A stretch of DNA of 64,000 nt from Chitinophagaceae bacterium (GCA_016786845.1 JAEUVB010000002.1:28211-92210); one strand, 5' to 3'. Numbered from the stretch's first letter, positions 53,760-62,832 are shown. Numbers and translations: made by a program. The notes: generated by a model from the letters alone, not told the origin.

Positions 53760-55826
53760 TCACGAAAACAAATGATAAATAAGAAATGAGAATAGATAGG
53801 CCGTGGCACCCATAAACAGGAATTGCAGGATCGGATATTTCCAGTGTCCTGTTTCTCGCTTCACAATGGCCAGGGTGCTCATACATTGCATGGCAAAAAC
53901 GTAAAATGTAAGCAGGGATAGTCCGGTTCTTAATGTATATACCTTGGTGCCATCTTCGCGAACGGCCGCCGCCATTTTTTGTTTCAAGGTTTGCTCATCA
54001 TCTCCGTCTACACTGTAAAGCGTTGCCATGGTGCCGACAAAAACCTCACGGGCTGCAAATGAAGTGATGAGTGCGATACCAATTTTCCAATCAAATCCAA
54101 TGGGTCTGATGGCAGGCTCAATGGCCTTTCCCATAATGCCGGCATAGGACTCATCGAGCGTGGTATGAGATATCCATCGTTTCGCACCGGTTTGCGCATG
54201 ATTGGGGCCATAACTCGAAAGCCCCCAAAGGATAATGGAAATGAGTAAAATGACCTTGCCCGCATCAAAAGCAAACACACGCGCTTTTTGTATCATGGTC
54301 ATACCGGCATTTTTCCATCTGGGCATACGGTAAACGGGAAGCTCCATCAGAAAAATGCTACGCTCTTTGACCTGGATAAAAAAATTGAGGATATAGGCAG
54401 CCAACAGGGCCATCAGAAATCCGGCCAGGTAGAGGGCCATCATCACTAAGCCTTGCAGACTGATCACGCCCCATATCATCTGCTTAGGAATGACCAGAGA
54501 AATTAATATGGTATATACCGGTAGGCGGGCACTGCAACTCATGAACGGGGTAATCAATATGGTTATCAGCTTTTCCTTTTTATTCTCTATCGTGCGGGCA
54601 GCCATAATGGCCGGTACCGCACAAGCTACCGCACTGATCATGGGCATAACCGATTTACCATTTAATCCGACACTACGCATCAACCGATCCGTCAAAAAAC
54701 TAATTCTAGACATATAACCACTATCTTCCAATAAGGTGATCAACCCAAAAAGAATCATGATTTGAGGAATAAACATCACAATGCCACTAATGCCCGCCAG
54801 AATTCCATTGGTCAATAAATCGGAGAGGAAGTGCTCCGGTAGCCGGGTTTTGAGCATTGCCGTAAATTTTCCAAACAGCATGTCAATCCCATCCATCGGA
54901 TACTGTGCCAACCAAAAAACACTCTGAAACAAGAGAAAGAGAACGACCAGTAAAATGACATTTCCATAGATCGGATGCAATAAGATTTTATCGGCTTGCC
55001 GACTAAAAAGCTCTTTTTTCAAGGGATCATTCTCCACCACACAGGCCTGCATAATTTTACGGATACGGGCATATCGGAGTAATGTTTCTTCTGCCTGAAT
55101 TTTAGTTTTGTTGAAATGAACCCGATTCAGTTCTTGCTCCAGTTTTGCTTTTTGATCCTTACTGATGATGGTCAGTTTATGAAAGGCACTCGCAAAATGG
55201 ATAGCCGAATAATTGCTGCTAACCGGATAAAACCGTTTTACAATATCCACGACCTCATGAGCTAATTCATAGTTGTCGATAAAATCTCGCCCCGGGGCTT
55301 CATATTTTTGCCGGGCGGTGAGTAAGAGTTGTTTTTTCAACTCCGCAGTACCTTTCTCCTTACGTGGATTCACCGTTAAAACAGGGTAGCCTAATTCGCG
55401 AGACAATCCATTGACATCAATCTGTATCCCCTTCTGTCGCGCAATGTCCATCATGGTGAGGGCCACTACCACCGGTTTTTTAATGTCCATGATCTGGGAA
55501 CAAAACAGCAGATTCCTTTTTAAATTGGAGGCATCCACCACAACGATCACAATATCAATTTTTACCGCCTCGTCGTCGTCAAATAATACATCAAAGGTGA
55601 CAACCTCATCATCACTTTTCGGATACAGACTATAAGTACCGGGAAGATCAATGATATTGGCGGTCTCATTCTCCGATAACATGCAACGTCCGGTTTTTTT
55701 ATCAACCGTAACCCCCGGGAAATTGCCCACTTTTTGATTCAATCCCGTGAGGACATTGAACAGTGAACTCTTACCGCTATTCGGATTTCCGACAAGGGCT
55801 ATATTGATATTTTTCTTTAAAGACAT
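53760..55826 (-). CDS. feoB: Ferrous iron transporter FeoB
   Basis: 688 residues from the ATG at 55826; an upstream TTG at 55832 is also in frame. The N-terminal G domain has GNPNSGKSSLFNVLTG, GVTVDKKTG, DLPGTYSLYP and a helical GDI region to about residue 270. The membrane part has the two Gate blocks (GISGIVMFIPQIMILFGLITLLEDSGYMSRISFLTDRLMRSVGLNGKSVMPMISAVACAVPAIMAAR-type segment, and FAAREVFVGTMATLY). It imports Fe2+ across the inner membrane. No feoA or feoC is visible in the window, so the small partner is elsewhere or lost. TACTTTTG at 55840-55847 is a promoter candidate, divergent from the epimerase gene. Confidence 0.95.
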   Translation of the reverse strand: MSLKKNINIALVGNPNSGKSSLFNVLTGLNQKVGNFPGVTVDKKTGRCMLSENETANIIDLPGTYSLYPKSDDEVVTFDVLFDDDEAVKIDIVIVVVDASNLKRNLLFCSQIMDIKKPVVVALTMMDIARQKGIQIDVNGLSRELGYPVLTVNPRKEKGTAELKKQLLLTARQKYEAPGRDFIDNYELAHEVVDIVKRFYPVSSNYSAIHFASAFHKLTIISKDQKAKLEQELNRVHFNKTKIQAEETLLRYARIRKIMQACVVENDPLKKELFSRQADKILLHPIYGNVILLVVLFLLFQSVFWLAQYPMDGIDMLFGKFTAMLKTRLPEHFLSDLLTNGILAGISGIVMFIPQIMILFGLITLLEDSGYMSRISFLTDRLMRSVGLNGKSVMPMISAVACAVPAIMAARTIENKKEKLITILITPFMSCSARLPVYTILISLVIPKQMIWGVISLQGLVMMALYLAGFLMALLAAYILNFFIQVKERSIFLMELPVYRMPRWKNAGMTMIQKARVFAFDAGKVILLISIILWGLSSYGPNHAQTGAKRWISHTTLDESYAGIMGKAIEPAIRPIGFDWKIGIALITSFAAREVFVGTMATLYSVDGDDEQTLKQKMAAAVREDGTKVYTLRTGLSLLTFYVFAMQCMSTLAIVKRETGHWKYPILQFLFMGATAYLFSFLIYHLFS

Positions 55827-55839
55827 TTCCAATGAAGCA

Positions 55840-55847
55840 CAAAAGTA
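55840..55847 (-). promoter_or_regulatory. TAnnTTTG element before feoB
   Basis: Reverse-strand TACTTTTG matches the -7 consensus 13 nt before the feoB ATG. No clear -33 element or Fur-type palindrome is seen. Confidence 0.4.
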
Positions 55848-55936
55848 AGTGTCCGAAGGGGCTATACCTTGTGAATAAGGGAAAATTAAAGAGGTTTCCG
55901 GGAAAGTATTTTCTGACGTATTTTCACCCCATTCAT

Positions 55937-56923
55937 ATGCTTCACCTACGCTATAAAACGATACAGACTCCTTTTCGCCATCCTTTTACCACCGCCCATG
56001 GCATGAAAACGCATCAGCCGGCCTTGCTCATTTCCCTTGGTTTCAATGGTTTCATGGGGTTTGGCGAAGCGCCGGCTATCCATTATTATGGCGTGCGTAC
56101 CGAGGCGATGATTGAAACTTTGCTCACCAAAGTGCACATGCTGGAAAAATTTGCCTTTACCGAACCCGATCGGTTTTGGCATTTTTGTCATCATTTATTT
56201 CCCCAAGATCCTTTTCTGGTCTGTGCCCTCGATATGGCCTACTGGGATTTGTATGCCAAGGTGAACTCAAAAAAGATTCACGAAATCATGGAGATTTCAT
56301 GGACAGAAATTCCGCTCACCGATTATACCATAGGAATGGATGAACCTGAAGTGATGTTGCAAAAAATGCTGGACTTCCCTTCACCCATCTATAAAATAAA
56401 AGTAGGTAGTCTGCATGATTTGAGCACTTTGCAGTACCTGCGGAAACATAGCCCCGCAGTATTCAGAATCGATGCAAATGCTTCCTGGTCCGTAGAAACA
56501 GCGAAGGAGATTATTCCTCAATTGGAAAACTTAAACATCGACCTCATCGAACAGCCCCTGGCCAAGGAGAACTTTGAAGACATGAAAACCTTGCAGGGAC
56601 TGACCTCCATTCCTTTTATTGCCGATGAATCTTGTGTATCGGAGCAGGATGTGGCCCGCTGTGATGGATATTTCGATGGTATCAATATCAAACTGACCAA
56701 ATGCAGCGGACTTACGCCGGCCCTCAGAATGATTAAGGATGCCCGAAATAGAAACATGAAAGTAATGATGGGCAATATGTGCGAAAGCGAGATCGGATCT
56801 TATGCCATGGCGCAATTTCTTCCCTTATTGGATTTCGTCGATCTCGATGGTCCTTTGCTGTTGGATATTCCGGTATTGAAAAGAATGCGATACGATGCCG
56901 GAATGGTTTCATTGTTGAATTGA
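55937..56923 (+). CDS. Dipeptide epimerase, enolase superfamily (L-Ala-D/L-Glu epimerase-like)
   Basis: 328 residues from the ATG at 55937 (MLHLRYKTIQTPFRHPFTTAHG). The barrel shows the muconate-lactonizing-subgroup residues: KxK (PIYKIKVGS), metal ligands in FRIDANASW, LIEQPLAKE and IADESC, and the second KxK-type Lys in INIKLTKCSG. Known relatives epimerise L-Ala-D-Glu from recycled peptidoglycan; substrate specificity is inferred. The frame is open upstream to 55832 but that part overlaps the feoB promoter. The next gene begins 72 bp downstream in the same direction. Confidence 0.88.
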   Translation: MLHLRYKTIQTPFRHPFTTAHGMKTHQPALLISLGFNGFMGFGEAPAIHYYGVRTEAMIETLLTKVHMLEKFAFTEPDRFWHFCHHLFPQDPFLVCALDMAYWDLYAKVNSKKIHEIMEISWTEIPLTDYTIGMDEPEVMLQKMLDFPSPIYKIKVGSLHDLSTLQYLRKHSPAVFRIDANASWSVETAKEIIPQLENLNIDLIEQPLAKENFEDMKTLQGLTSIPFIADESCVSEQDVARCDGYFDGINIKLTKCSGLTPALRMIKDARNRNMKVMMGNMCESEIGSYAMAQFLPLLDFVDLDGPLLLDIPVLKRMRYDAGMVSLLN

Positions 56924-56995
56924 TCTATCGCCCCTTAAATAATTGTTTATATGCTTTCTTTTGATCATACTTCGCCGGATACTCCTTAACATTGC

Positions 56996-58444
56996 ATGAA
57001 CTTCATGTCGCGATTACAATGGCATATCATTTTGGTTTTAAGTCTCACGACATGGTGCATGTCTTGTGCCAATATCATGTCACCCACCGGAGGCCCGCGC
57101 GATGAAACTGCCCCCCTGATTCGTAAAAGAAGCCTGGCTGATTCAGCCCTCAATTTTAAAGGCGGCGATATACAGTTTGAATTCGATGAATTTGTGCAAC
57201 TCAAAGATGTTCGCAATCAACTCATGATCACACCCATTCTCCGCTCCGACGCCATCGTGAAAGTGCATAAGAAAAAAGTGACCATCACCATTCCGGACTC
57301 TCTCCTTTTGCCGAATACCACTTATCGTATTTCTCTGGGAAATGCGGTTCAGGATTTACATGAAGGCAATCCGTATAAGAACCTGGATTTTACTTTTTCT
57401 ACGGGAAGCTATTTCGATAGCCTGAGTTTGAATGGCAGTGTGATCGACGCCCGCACCGGAATGCCCGATACTTCATCCTGGGTCTTTTTGTATCCGGCCG
57501 AACTGCCTGACTCCGTTTTCCTCAAACAAAAACCGATGTATGCGGTAAAGTCTTCCGGTGGATTATTTCAGTTTAAAAATCTTCCTTCAAAATCATTTTC
57601 AATTTACAGTTTGAAGGATCTGAATCAATCGCTCACCTATGATGCTGCGGCCGAGCAAATTTCATTTCTCAATCAAAAAGTAAGGCCCGATGATACCCTG
57701 CATCCGATTGCCTTATACAGTTTTGTCGAAAAAGATAAAGTCGATACTGCCGCACCGCGTAAGTCGTTGAATAAAAATAAAGACAAAGGAATAGCCGATC
57801 AGAAATTCAATTATCAGGTGGCCGTCGATACACTCAGTCCGGCGAAAAGAACCTTCGATATTTCTGCGCCCTTGAGAATTGTACTGAACAAGAAAATATC
57901 CGCATTCGATATCTCCCGTATCCGACTGTATCAGGGCGATGTGATGGATGCCAGTGCCGATATACAATTGGATACCAGTGCACAAATTCTCTTACTCAAA
58001 ACAGATTGGTCTGAAGATGCGGTCTATACTTTGAAACTCCTCAAAGGCTTTGCCACCGACAGCACCCTCGCCCAAGCTTCAGCCGGTAGCTATACCTTCA
58101 AAACACGCCGTAAAAGTGATTATGGATTTTTAACGGTACTTACCGATGTGAATGCGTCCAATATCATTGAACTGCTGCGCAACAATAAAGTGATCGCTTC
58201 AAAGAAAGCCACCGATACCTTGATCTCATTTCCCATGCTCAATCCGGATAACTATACCCTAAGGGTTTGGGAAGATATCAATGGAAATGGCCTCTGGGAT
58301 ACCGGATCCTTCACCACAGGTAAAAAACAACCTGAAATCTGTCGACTCATTTCTGCTTCCATTGCCATCAAAGCGAATTGGGAAAATAAAGCTGATATCA
58401 GACCCAAACCTCAGGAAGGGAATAAGCAAAAGATGGGACGTTAA
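56996..58444 (+). CDS. Lipoprotein with N-terminal bacterial Ig-like (SbsA-type) domain
   Basis: 482 residues. The N-terminus is a lipoprotein signal (IILVLSLTTWCMSCANI, with Cys near 21-24). The SPTGGPRDETAPLI block and an Ig-like domain follow (about 45-130: GDIQFEFDEFVQLKDVRNQLMITPILRS, TITIPDSLLLPNTTYRISLGNAVQDLHEGNPYKNLDFTFSTG). A second beta region begins at LNGSVIDARTGMPDTSSWVFLYP. The end (TLRVWEDINGNGLWDTGSF) resembles a Ca-binding EF-like loop found in Bacteroidota secreted proteins. Such proteins are common and surface-associated, with no defined function. The start is the ATG at 56996; an ATG three codons later is equally good. Confidence 0.85.
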   Translation: MNFMSRLQWHIILVLSLTTWCMSCANIMSPTGGPRDETAPLIRKRSLADSALNFKGGDIQFEFDEFVQLKDVRNQLMITPILRSDAIVKVHKKKVTITIPDSLLLPNTTYRISLGNAVQDLHEGNPYKNLDFTFSTGSYFDSLSLNGSVIDARTGMPDTSSWVFLYPAELPDSVFLKQKPMYAVKSSGGLFQFKNLPSKSFSIYSLKDLNQSLTYDAAAEQISFLNQKVRPDDTLHPIALYSFVEKDKVDTAAPRKSLNKNKDKGIADQKFNYQVAVDTLSPAKRTFDISAPLRIVLNKKISAFDISRIRLYQGDVMDASADIQLDTSAQILLLKTDWSEDAVYTLKLLKGFATDSTLAQASAGSYTFKTRRKSDYGFLTVLTDVNASNIIELLRNNKVIASKKATDTLISFPMLNPDNYTLRVWEDINGNGLWDTGSFTTGKKQPEICRLISASIAIKANWENKADIRPKPQEGNKQKMGR

Positions 58445-58465
58445 ACATCGAAAGGATGTCTATGC

Positions 58466-58496
58466 TTTGTATCTCTGGGTGACTGTATTACTTTTG
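58466..58496 (+). promoter_or_regulatory. Promoter of the alpha/beta hydrolase gene
   Basis: TTTG (58466-58469), a 19-nt spacer and TACTTTTG (58489-58496) form the best full match to the Bacteroidota consensus in the window, 14 nt before the ATG at 58511. Confidence 0.6.
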
Positions 58497-58510
58497 AAAA
58501 AACAGCCATA

Positions 58511-59191
58511 ATGCGAAACCTTATTCTGATACACGGTGCCCTCGGGCATGCTAAACATTTCGATGCCCTTTGCGATTTGCTGAAAGATGCATATCAACTT
58601 CATGTGATCGAGCTTCCTGCTCACGGTCAAAATCAGGAACACGTTGATTTTTCAATCCCCGGATTTTCAAATTATGTGGCTGAATATATACAACAACATC
58701 ATCTGGAAGCCGCGGGCATTTTCGGTTATAGCATGGGAGGTTATATCGCATTACATCTGGCGCATCAGCACCCTGAACTGGTCAGCAAAGTGATGACCCT
58801 GGCCACCAAGTTCGACTGGAATGCACAAGATACTCAGCAGCAAGTAGCCATGTTGAATCCGGATAAAATGCTCGAGAAGGTACCGCAATATGTTGAGTCT
58901 TTGAAAGCGCAACACCCGGCTACCGATTGGCGACAACTGCTGAACAAAACTGCTGAACTCATGATGCAAATTTCCCAACAAGCATATTTGAATGATGAAG
59001 TTTTCCAACAACTGAATCTTCCGGTCCGCATCGGTCGGGGCGATCATGATAAAATGGTGAGCTTACAGGAGACCGCCGCTGTATATGAAAAGTTGCCACA
59101 AGGAAGCTTGTATATATTACCTGATACACCTCATCCCATCGAAAAGATTTCGGTTGAGTTGATGGCCCCGCAAATCAGGAATTTCTTTTAG
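58511..59191 (+). CDS. Alpha/beta-fold hydrolase
   Basis: 226 residues. The chain starts NLILIHGALGHAKHFDALCDLLKD with the oxyanion HG block. The nucleophile Ser is in GIFGYSMGGYIALHLA (GxSxG near residue 82). The acid is probably Asp in GRGDHDKMVSL near residue 180, and the His is in LPDTPHPIEKI near residue 208, so the triad is complete. The compact size and lid region resemble carboxylesterases and MenH-like enzymes, but the substrate is not readable. Its last 4 bp overlap the end of tatC on the opposite strand. Confidence 0.87.
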   Translation: MRNLILIHGALGHAKHFDALCDLLKDAYQLHVIELPAHGQNQEHVDFSIPGFSNYVAEYIQQHHLEAAGIFGYSMGGYIALHLAHQHPELVSKVMTLATKFDWNAQDTQQQVAMLNPDKMLEKVPQYVESLKAQHPATDWRQLLNKTAELMMQISQQAYLNDEVFQQLNLPVRIGRGDHDKMVSLQETAAVYEKLPQGSLYILPDTPHPIEKISVELMAPQIRNFF

Positions 59192-60054
59192 GAACTGAAG
59201 AATTCCTTGTCCCTTTGCAGCATCTCTTTTTGTACCCGCGCACTGATCAGGATGCTGATCTCAAATAAAATGAATAATGGAAAGGCTACGATAGCCTGAC
59301 TCATCCAATCGGGTGAAGGGGTGATGATGGCCGCGATGACCAGGATAGCGAGATAAGCATATTTACGATAGGTGCGTAAAAACACCGGAGTAATCAGTCC
59401 GATACGACTTAATACATAGGAGATCACCGGCAGTTCAAATGCCAGTCCGGTACCGACAATAATATTTACCATATTCTCCATATAATCATCCAGGGTCGGA
59501 CGGGTTTCCAACACATGCTGAGTACCGATATGGTAATTGGAGAGAAAACTAAAGGTGAATGGTGCGAGGAGGAAATAGCCAAAAGAGACTCCCGTGATAA
59601 AGAAGAAGGTCACCCAGAAAATAGATCCTCGGGCATTCTTCACTTCTCGAGTGGAAAGCGCCGGTTTAATAAAGCGCCATAATTCCCAACAGATATAAGG
59701 AAAGGCAATGATGAAGCCGAGCAGGATGGAAATGGTGATACTGCTCATGAACTGCGAACCGAAGGCGGTCACCTGCATCTTCACATCGGGTGCGGGCATG
59801 CATAAGGCGTCGCCCATGTGCATGCGCTGACTTAAAGTACAAAGTTGGGTATAGGTAAAAAAATCGGACCGCATGGGACCGAAAATAATATGATCAAAGA
59901 TCCAGTCGATTTTGATGAAAGAAGCGATGGCGAAAATCATAATGGCAATCACCGACCGAAGGATATGCCAGCGCAGGGCTTCAAGATGGTCTACAAAACC
60001 CATTTCCGCTGTAGGCGGCAGATTCTTATTGCGGCGGAGAAGGGGTAGGGCCAA
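59188..60054 (-). CDS. tatC: Sec-independent protein translocase subunit TatC
   Basis: 288 residues with six transmembrane helices. The N-terminal motif GFVDHLEALRWHILRSVIAIM is the Bacteroidota form of FLDHLEELR. The conserved Glu of helix 4 region (FELPVISYVLSRIGLITPVFLRTYRKYAYLAILVIAAIITPSPD) and the loop CMPAPDVKMQVTAFGSQFMSSI are present. It is the receptor core for twin-arginine signal peptides. The start is a TTG at 60054 (ALPLLRRNKNLPPTAEM), which keeps the basic N-terminus usual for the family; the first ATG (60000) would cut into the conserved start. No tatA/B is nearby. It follows the DUF1573 gene by 30 bp. Confidence 0.95.
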   Translation of the reverse strand: MALPLLRRNKNLPPTAEMGFVDHLEALRWHILRSVIAIMIFAIASFIKIDWIFDHIIFGPMRSDFFTYTQLCTLSQRMHMGDALCMPAPDVKMQVTAFGSQFMSSITISILLGFIIAFPYICWELWRFIKPALSTREVKNARGSIFWVTFFFITGVSFGYFLLAPFTFSFLSNYHIGTQHVLETRPTLDDYMENMVNIIVGTGLAFELPVISYVLSRIGLITPVFLRTYRKYAYLAILVIAAIITPSPDWMSQAIVAFPLFILFEISILISARVQKEMLQRDKEFFSS

Positions 60055-60084
60055 GGTTGAACGAAATTATAAAAATGAACAGGT

Positions 60085-60582
60085 TTATTTTTCTACCTGG
60101 GCCTCAAAGCTAATCGAAAAAGGCGCATTATCTGAATTGGCAAAAATGAGGGCATTCTTTTGAACGGCTCCGGCCTTACCTGCGCTATTAAATTCCAAAG
60201 TAATTTCGGCCTGAGCACCGGGCAATATGGGTTCCTTCGGAAAAGAAGGTGCTGTACATCCGCAGGACGTCTGCACATTGGAAATCAACATGGGGTTTTG
60301 TCCTGCATTTTTCACCACATAAGAATGACGAACCTTATCGCCTTCTTTAATGGTCCCGAAATTGAAATTGGTCTCGGGAACTTCCAGGATGGTCTTGGGC
60401 ATTTTCTTGATCTTGGCATCACGCTTGGCCTGATCACTTTCGCTCACGCCATTGTTCTTCATCGGATCTTCAAATTGATTGAATAAAGCGGTCTGACTGA
60501 CCCCGCTGAGCTCCACCAGGGCAATGGCGAAAACAGATAAAGTGAGCACAGTCAATAAAATGGTTTTGATCGTTGCATTCAT
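60085..60582 (-). CDS. DUF1573 domain protein, exported
   Basis: 165 residues from the ATG at 60582 (MNATIKTILLTVLTLSVFAIALVELSG), a signal or anchor sequence. The C-terminal domain shows the DUF1573 pattern: FNFGTIKEGDKVRHSYVVKNAGQNPMLISNVQTSCGCTAPSFPKEPILPGAQAEITLEFNSAGKAG, with the conserved SCGCT. It is an Ig-like (ASPM/MSP-type) fold widespread in Bacteroidota, with unknown role. It follows tadA by 54 bp and precedes tatC by 30 bp, and has a TATTTTTG element only four bases before its ATG. Confidence 0.9.
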   Translation of the reverse strand: MNATIKTILLTVLTLSVFAIALVELSGVSQTALFNQFEDPMKNNGVSESDQAKRDAKIKKMPKTILEVPETNFNFGTIKEGDKVRHSYVVKNAGQNPMLISNVQTSCGCTAPSFPKEPILPGAQAEITLEFNSAGKAGAVQKNALIFANSDNAPFSISFEAQVEK

Positions 60583-60586
60583 GGCA

Positions 60587-60594
60587 CAAAAATA
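60587..60594 (-). promoter_or_regulatory. TAnnTTTG element 4 nt before the DUF1573 gene
   Basis: Reverse-strand TATTTTTG ends four bases before the ATG, the same short spacing as at recO. No -33 match. Confidence 0.35.
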
Positions 60595-60636
60595 AGCGAA
60601 ATACATATAGCTGTGCGAATAATGCCGTGTTAAGGC

Positions 60637-61074
60637 CTAGCTTCTTTTAGCCTTAAAAAAATCTTTCATGGGTTGGGCACATTCATCCTGCAGCAAACCG
60701 TGTTCTACCTGTGTTTTAGGATGAAAGGGACTCTGTGCGCAAGTATGTCCGTATCCATTTTTAGGGTCGGAAGCCCCGTACACAATGCGTCCAATCTTGC
60801 TCCAATACAACGCGCCGGCACACATCACACATGGTTCGAGGGTAACGTACAAAGTAGCTTCAGGCAGGTACTTGCTACCTAAGTGTTGAAAGGCCGAGGT
60901 GAGCGCCAATATCTCAGCATGTGCGGTCACATCGTTCAGAAGTTCCACCTGGTTATGCCCCCTCCCAATCACCTGATCTTTCATCACCACCACGGCACCC
61001 ACGGGCACTTCATCAAGGTCGAAGGCTTTACGTGCTTCTTGTAAGGCAAGTTTCATGTAATGTTCGTCGTTCAT
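60637..61074 (-). CDS. tadA: tRNA-specific adenosine deaminase TadA
   Basis: 145 residues from the ATG at 61074 (MNDEHYMKLALQEARKAFDLDEVPVGAVVV). The zinc-deaminase motifs are complete: HAEILALTSAF with His and the catalytic Glu, and PCVMCAGALYWSKIGRIVYG with both Cys. TadA converts A34 to inosine in tRNA-Arg(ACG). A small C-terminal change (DPKNGYGHTCAQSPFHPKTQVEHGLLQDECAQPMKDFF) is normal for the family. Upstream, TATCTTTG lies six bases before the ATG and is followed by GGAGGGT, one of the few good Shine-Dalgarno matches here. The repeat cluster 61089-61340 begins immediately behind it. Confidence 0.95.
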   Translation of the reverse strand: MNDEHYMKLALQEARKAFDLDEVPVGAVVVMKDQVIGRGHNQVELLNDVTAHAEILALTSAFQHLGSKYLPEATLYVTLEPCVMCAGALYWSKIGRIVYGASDPKNGYGHTCAQSPFHPKTQVEHGLLQDECAQPMKDFFKAKRS

Positions 61075-61080
61075 ACCCTC

Positions 61081-61088
61081 CAAAGATA
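61081..61088 (-). promoter_or_regulatory. TAnnTTTG element 6 nt before tadA
   Basis: Reverse-strand TATCTTTG abuts GGAGGGT and the ATG. It may be a promoter giving a leaderless transcript, or the purine run may be a ribosome-binding site on a longer transcript; the two readings conflict. Confidence 0.35.
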
Positions 61089-61340
61089 GCCACAGATTAC
61101 AGAGATTATATGGATGGGGGAATAAATCGGATCACAGATTTTAGGATTTCACGCAAGGGGTATTTGGATCACAGATTATATGATTTCACGGATAATACAA
61201 TTACACTCAAATCCTGCTCTTTACCCATCTGTGAAATCTGTGTAATCCGTGTTCCCCTTCCACATCATCCATCCGTGCAATCTGTGTAATCCGTGATCCT
61301 TGATATCTGTGGCCCTTAATCTGTGGCCTTCTGTGGCCTG
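61089..61340. repeat. Cluster of CACAGATTA-type repeats forming a large imperfect inverted repeat
   Basis: The left half contains GGATCACAGATT units followed by GATTTCACG (about 61130-61200). The right half contains the complementary AATCTGTG / AATCCGTG units (about 61225-61340), some as ATCTGTGAAATCTGTG. Together they could fold into a long interrupted hairpin. The right end runs into the 3' end of mtfA and supplies its last codons and stop. A shorter copy ends asd at 22390-22414. Confidence 0.65.
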
Positions 61341-62104
61341 TGGCTGAATATATCATTCATCATCCGATACAAATGCGGATGTTCCTCATTGAATTTATCT
61401 GGTTTCTCGAAAAAGTACTCCGAAATCACGGCCAGGAATTCCGCTTCATTGGTGGCCCCATAAGGATTGATATCGCTATCGCCTTCGTGGATGTCTTGTA
61501 TGCTGGCACGAATATGCTTGAGCCAGGGCGCTATCAGCGATTTGGGTATGAGGTATTCCGGTACACCATCCACGCTTCCGTCGGCCTTATCAATGAGGTG
61601 TACAAATTCATGGATGGCCGTATTGGATCCGTCCTTTCGTGCGAATCCATCCCGGAGGGCATCCAGCGACAAGAGCATGGTGCCGTTCAGAGCCCCGTCG
61701 CCCACCATGCCCATGATGGGATTGGAATGTCCGTCGACCGTATAATCATGATCGAAGTTGCCTTCGTACAATAAGATCTCCCGGATATTGCGGTACTCCC
61801 AGTCCGGAAATGCAAACAAAGGAATGATGGCTGCCGAGGCAATATACACTTCATCGAGGAGGGTGTGACGGGCAGCACCCACATTGGTAAAGCGGGTATG
61901 CTGAAGAAAGTGCATCACCCTCTGTTGGAAACTGTTCTTGTGTTCCGCATTCAGTTTATGGTAAAAAGGAATATGCTCGCGAAGGAGATTTTCGATGGGT
62001 ATGGGGTTGGGGGGAGGATTGGGGGCTTGGGTCGCTATGCGTCGTTGATGGATGAACCAATAGACGATGACAACCACCAGGGCAATCAAAATGATGATAT
62101 TCAT
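61316..62104 (-). CDS. mtfA: MtfA-type zinc metallopeptidase (M90)
   Basis: 262 residues. An N-terminal hydrophobic anchor (NIIILIALVVVIVYWF) is followed by the peptidase domain with the zinc motif HEFVHLIDKADG near residue 167 and the third-ligand Glu in ATNEAEFLAVISEYFFEKP near residue 225. The domain starts at REHIPFYHKLNAEHKNSFQQRVMHFLQHTRF. In E. coli MtfA binds the repressor Mlc and affects glucose uptake; here the role is unknown and the membrane anchor sets it apart. The gene follows a small exported protein by 5 bp. Its C-terminal HRPQKATD and stop are encoded by the repeat cluster. Confidence 0.92.
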   Translation of the reverse strand: MNIIILIALVVVIVYWFIHQRRIATQAPNPPPNPIPIENLLREHIPFYHKLNAEHKNSFQQRVMHFLQHTRFTNVGAARHTLLDEVYIASAAIIPLFAFPDWEYRNIREILLYEGNFDHDYTVDGHSNPIMGMVGDGALNGTMLLSLDALRDGFARKDGSNTAIHEFVHLIDKADGSVDGVPEYLIPKSLIAPWLKHIRASIQDIHEGDSDINPYGATNEAEFLAVISEYFFEKPDKFNEEHPHLYRMMNDIFSHRPQKATD

Positions 62105-62109
62105 ACCCC

Positions 62110-62514
62110 TTAGCGAATCGTGAATTCTACTTTGCCAGCGCCAATCAGTGGCTTCTTGATATTCCCCACTTCGAGGGTATAAGCATGATCTTCATAATCG
62201 AAGCTCAGGGTTTCTTTTTCCGACATCAGTTGTTGATCAATGATGCGGTCATCCCGACGGATACTGATATCTGCTTTTTTACGGGTCACTTCGCCCACGG
62301 CTACAATGATGCTGCCATCCGTGCCTTCAATAATCATTTGCGTATTGGCCTCCTTCATGCTCTCGATACCACGATCGGGCATATTCAGATGATGAGAGGA
62401 TTTGGTTTTTGCTTTGGCATCGCTACCTTTTTGATCGTTGCAACGAATGTAAACAACTGAAATAACCGCAACAGACAAGGCTGCCAGAATAAATAGTTTG
62501 AGTGATGGTTTCAT
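62110..62514 (-). CDS. Small exported hypothetical protein
   Basis: 134 residues with an N-terminal membrane anchor (LFILAALSVAVISVVYIRC). A polar region (NDQKGSDAKAKTKSSHHL) precedes a beta-rich C-terminal domain (TQMIIEGTDGSIIVAVGEVTRKKADISIRRDDRIIDQQLMSEKETLSFDYEDHAYTLEVGNIKKPLIGAGKVEFTIR), which looks like a small DUF beta-sandwich. I do not recognise the family. It ends 5 bp before mtfA and is very probably in the same transcript. Upstream, TACATTTA is one base from the -7 consensus. Confidence 0.7.
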   Translation of the reverse strand: MKPSLKLFILAALSVAVISVVYIRCNDQKGSDAKAKTKSSHHLNMPDRGIESMKEANTQMIIEGTDGSIIVAVGEVTRKKADISIRRDDRIIDQQLMSEKETLSFDYEDHAYTLEVGNIKKPLIGAGKVEFTIR

Positions 62515-62722
62515 ACGTAGGATAAATGTACGATGCTTTCAGAAAGTAGGAATGTTTTTAGGTTAAAGCTTTTATAAGGACCGGGAAATTTTTTTATGCC
62601 CCCGATAAAGTCTCCGTTCGATTGATCATCCTCGTGCGGGGACCCTGAACCCGTTCCGGGGCGAGCGTGCCTCGACCTGCGCGGGGAAGAGTGAGAGCGA
62701 CGAATGTCTAGGCATTATAATC

Positions 62723-62832
62723 AGCCTCAGCATCCGGAAGATCGCTCGAATCAAACGGAATTTAAATTAAGGAATGTCATCCCGGTTGTCCCGGCTTCAA
62801 CAGTCTCGTCGCATCCACAAAATGATATGCCG
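62723..62832. repeat. 110-bp direct repeat, copy 1
   Basis: It begins AGCCTCAGCATC and ends ATGATATGCCG. Copy 2 starts exactly 241 bp later with about 90 percent identity by eye and no gaps. The GTCATCCCGGTTG inside copy 1 is matched in reverse (CAACCGGGATGAC) at 62929-62942, so copy 1 and the unique 130 bp after it form an element with inverted ends. Confidence 0.8.
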
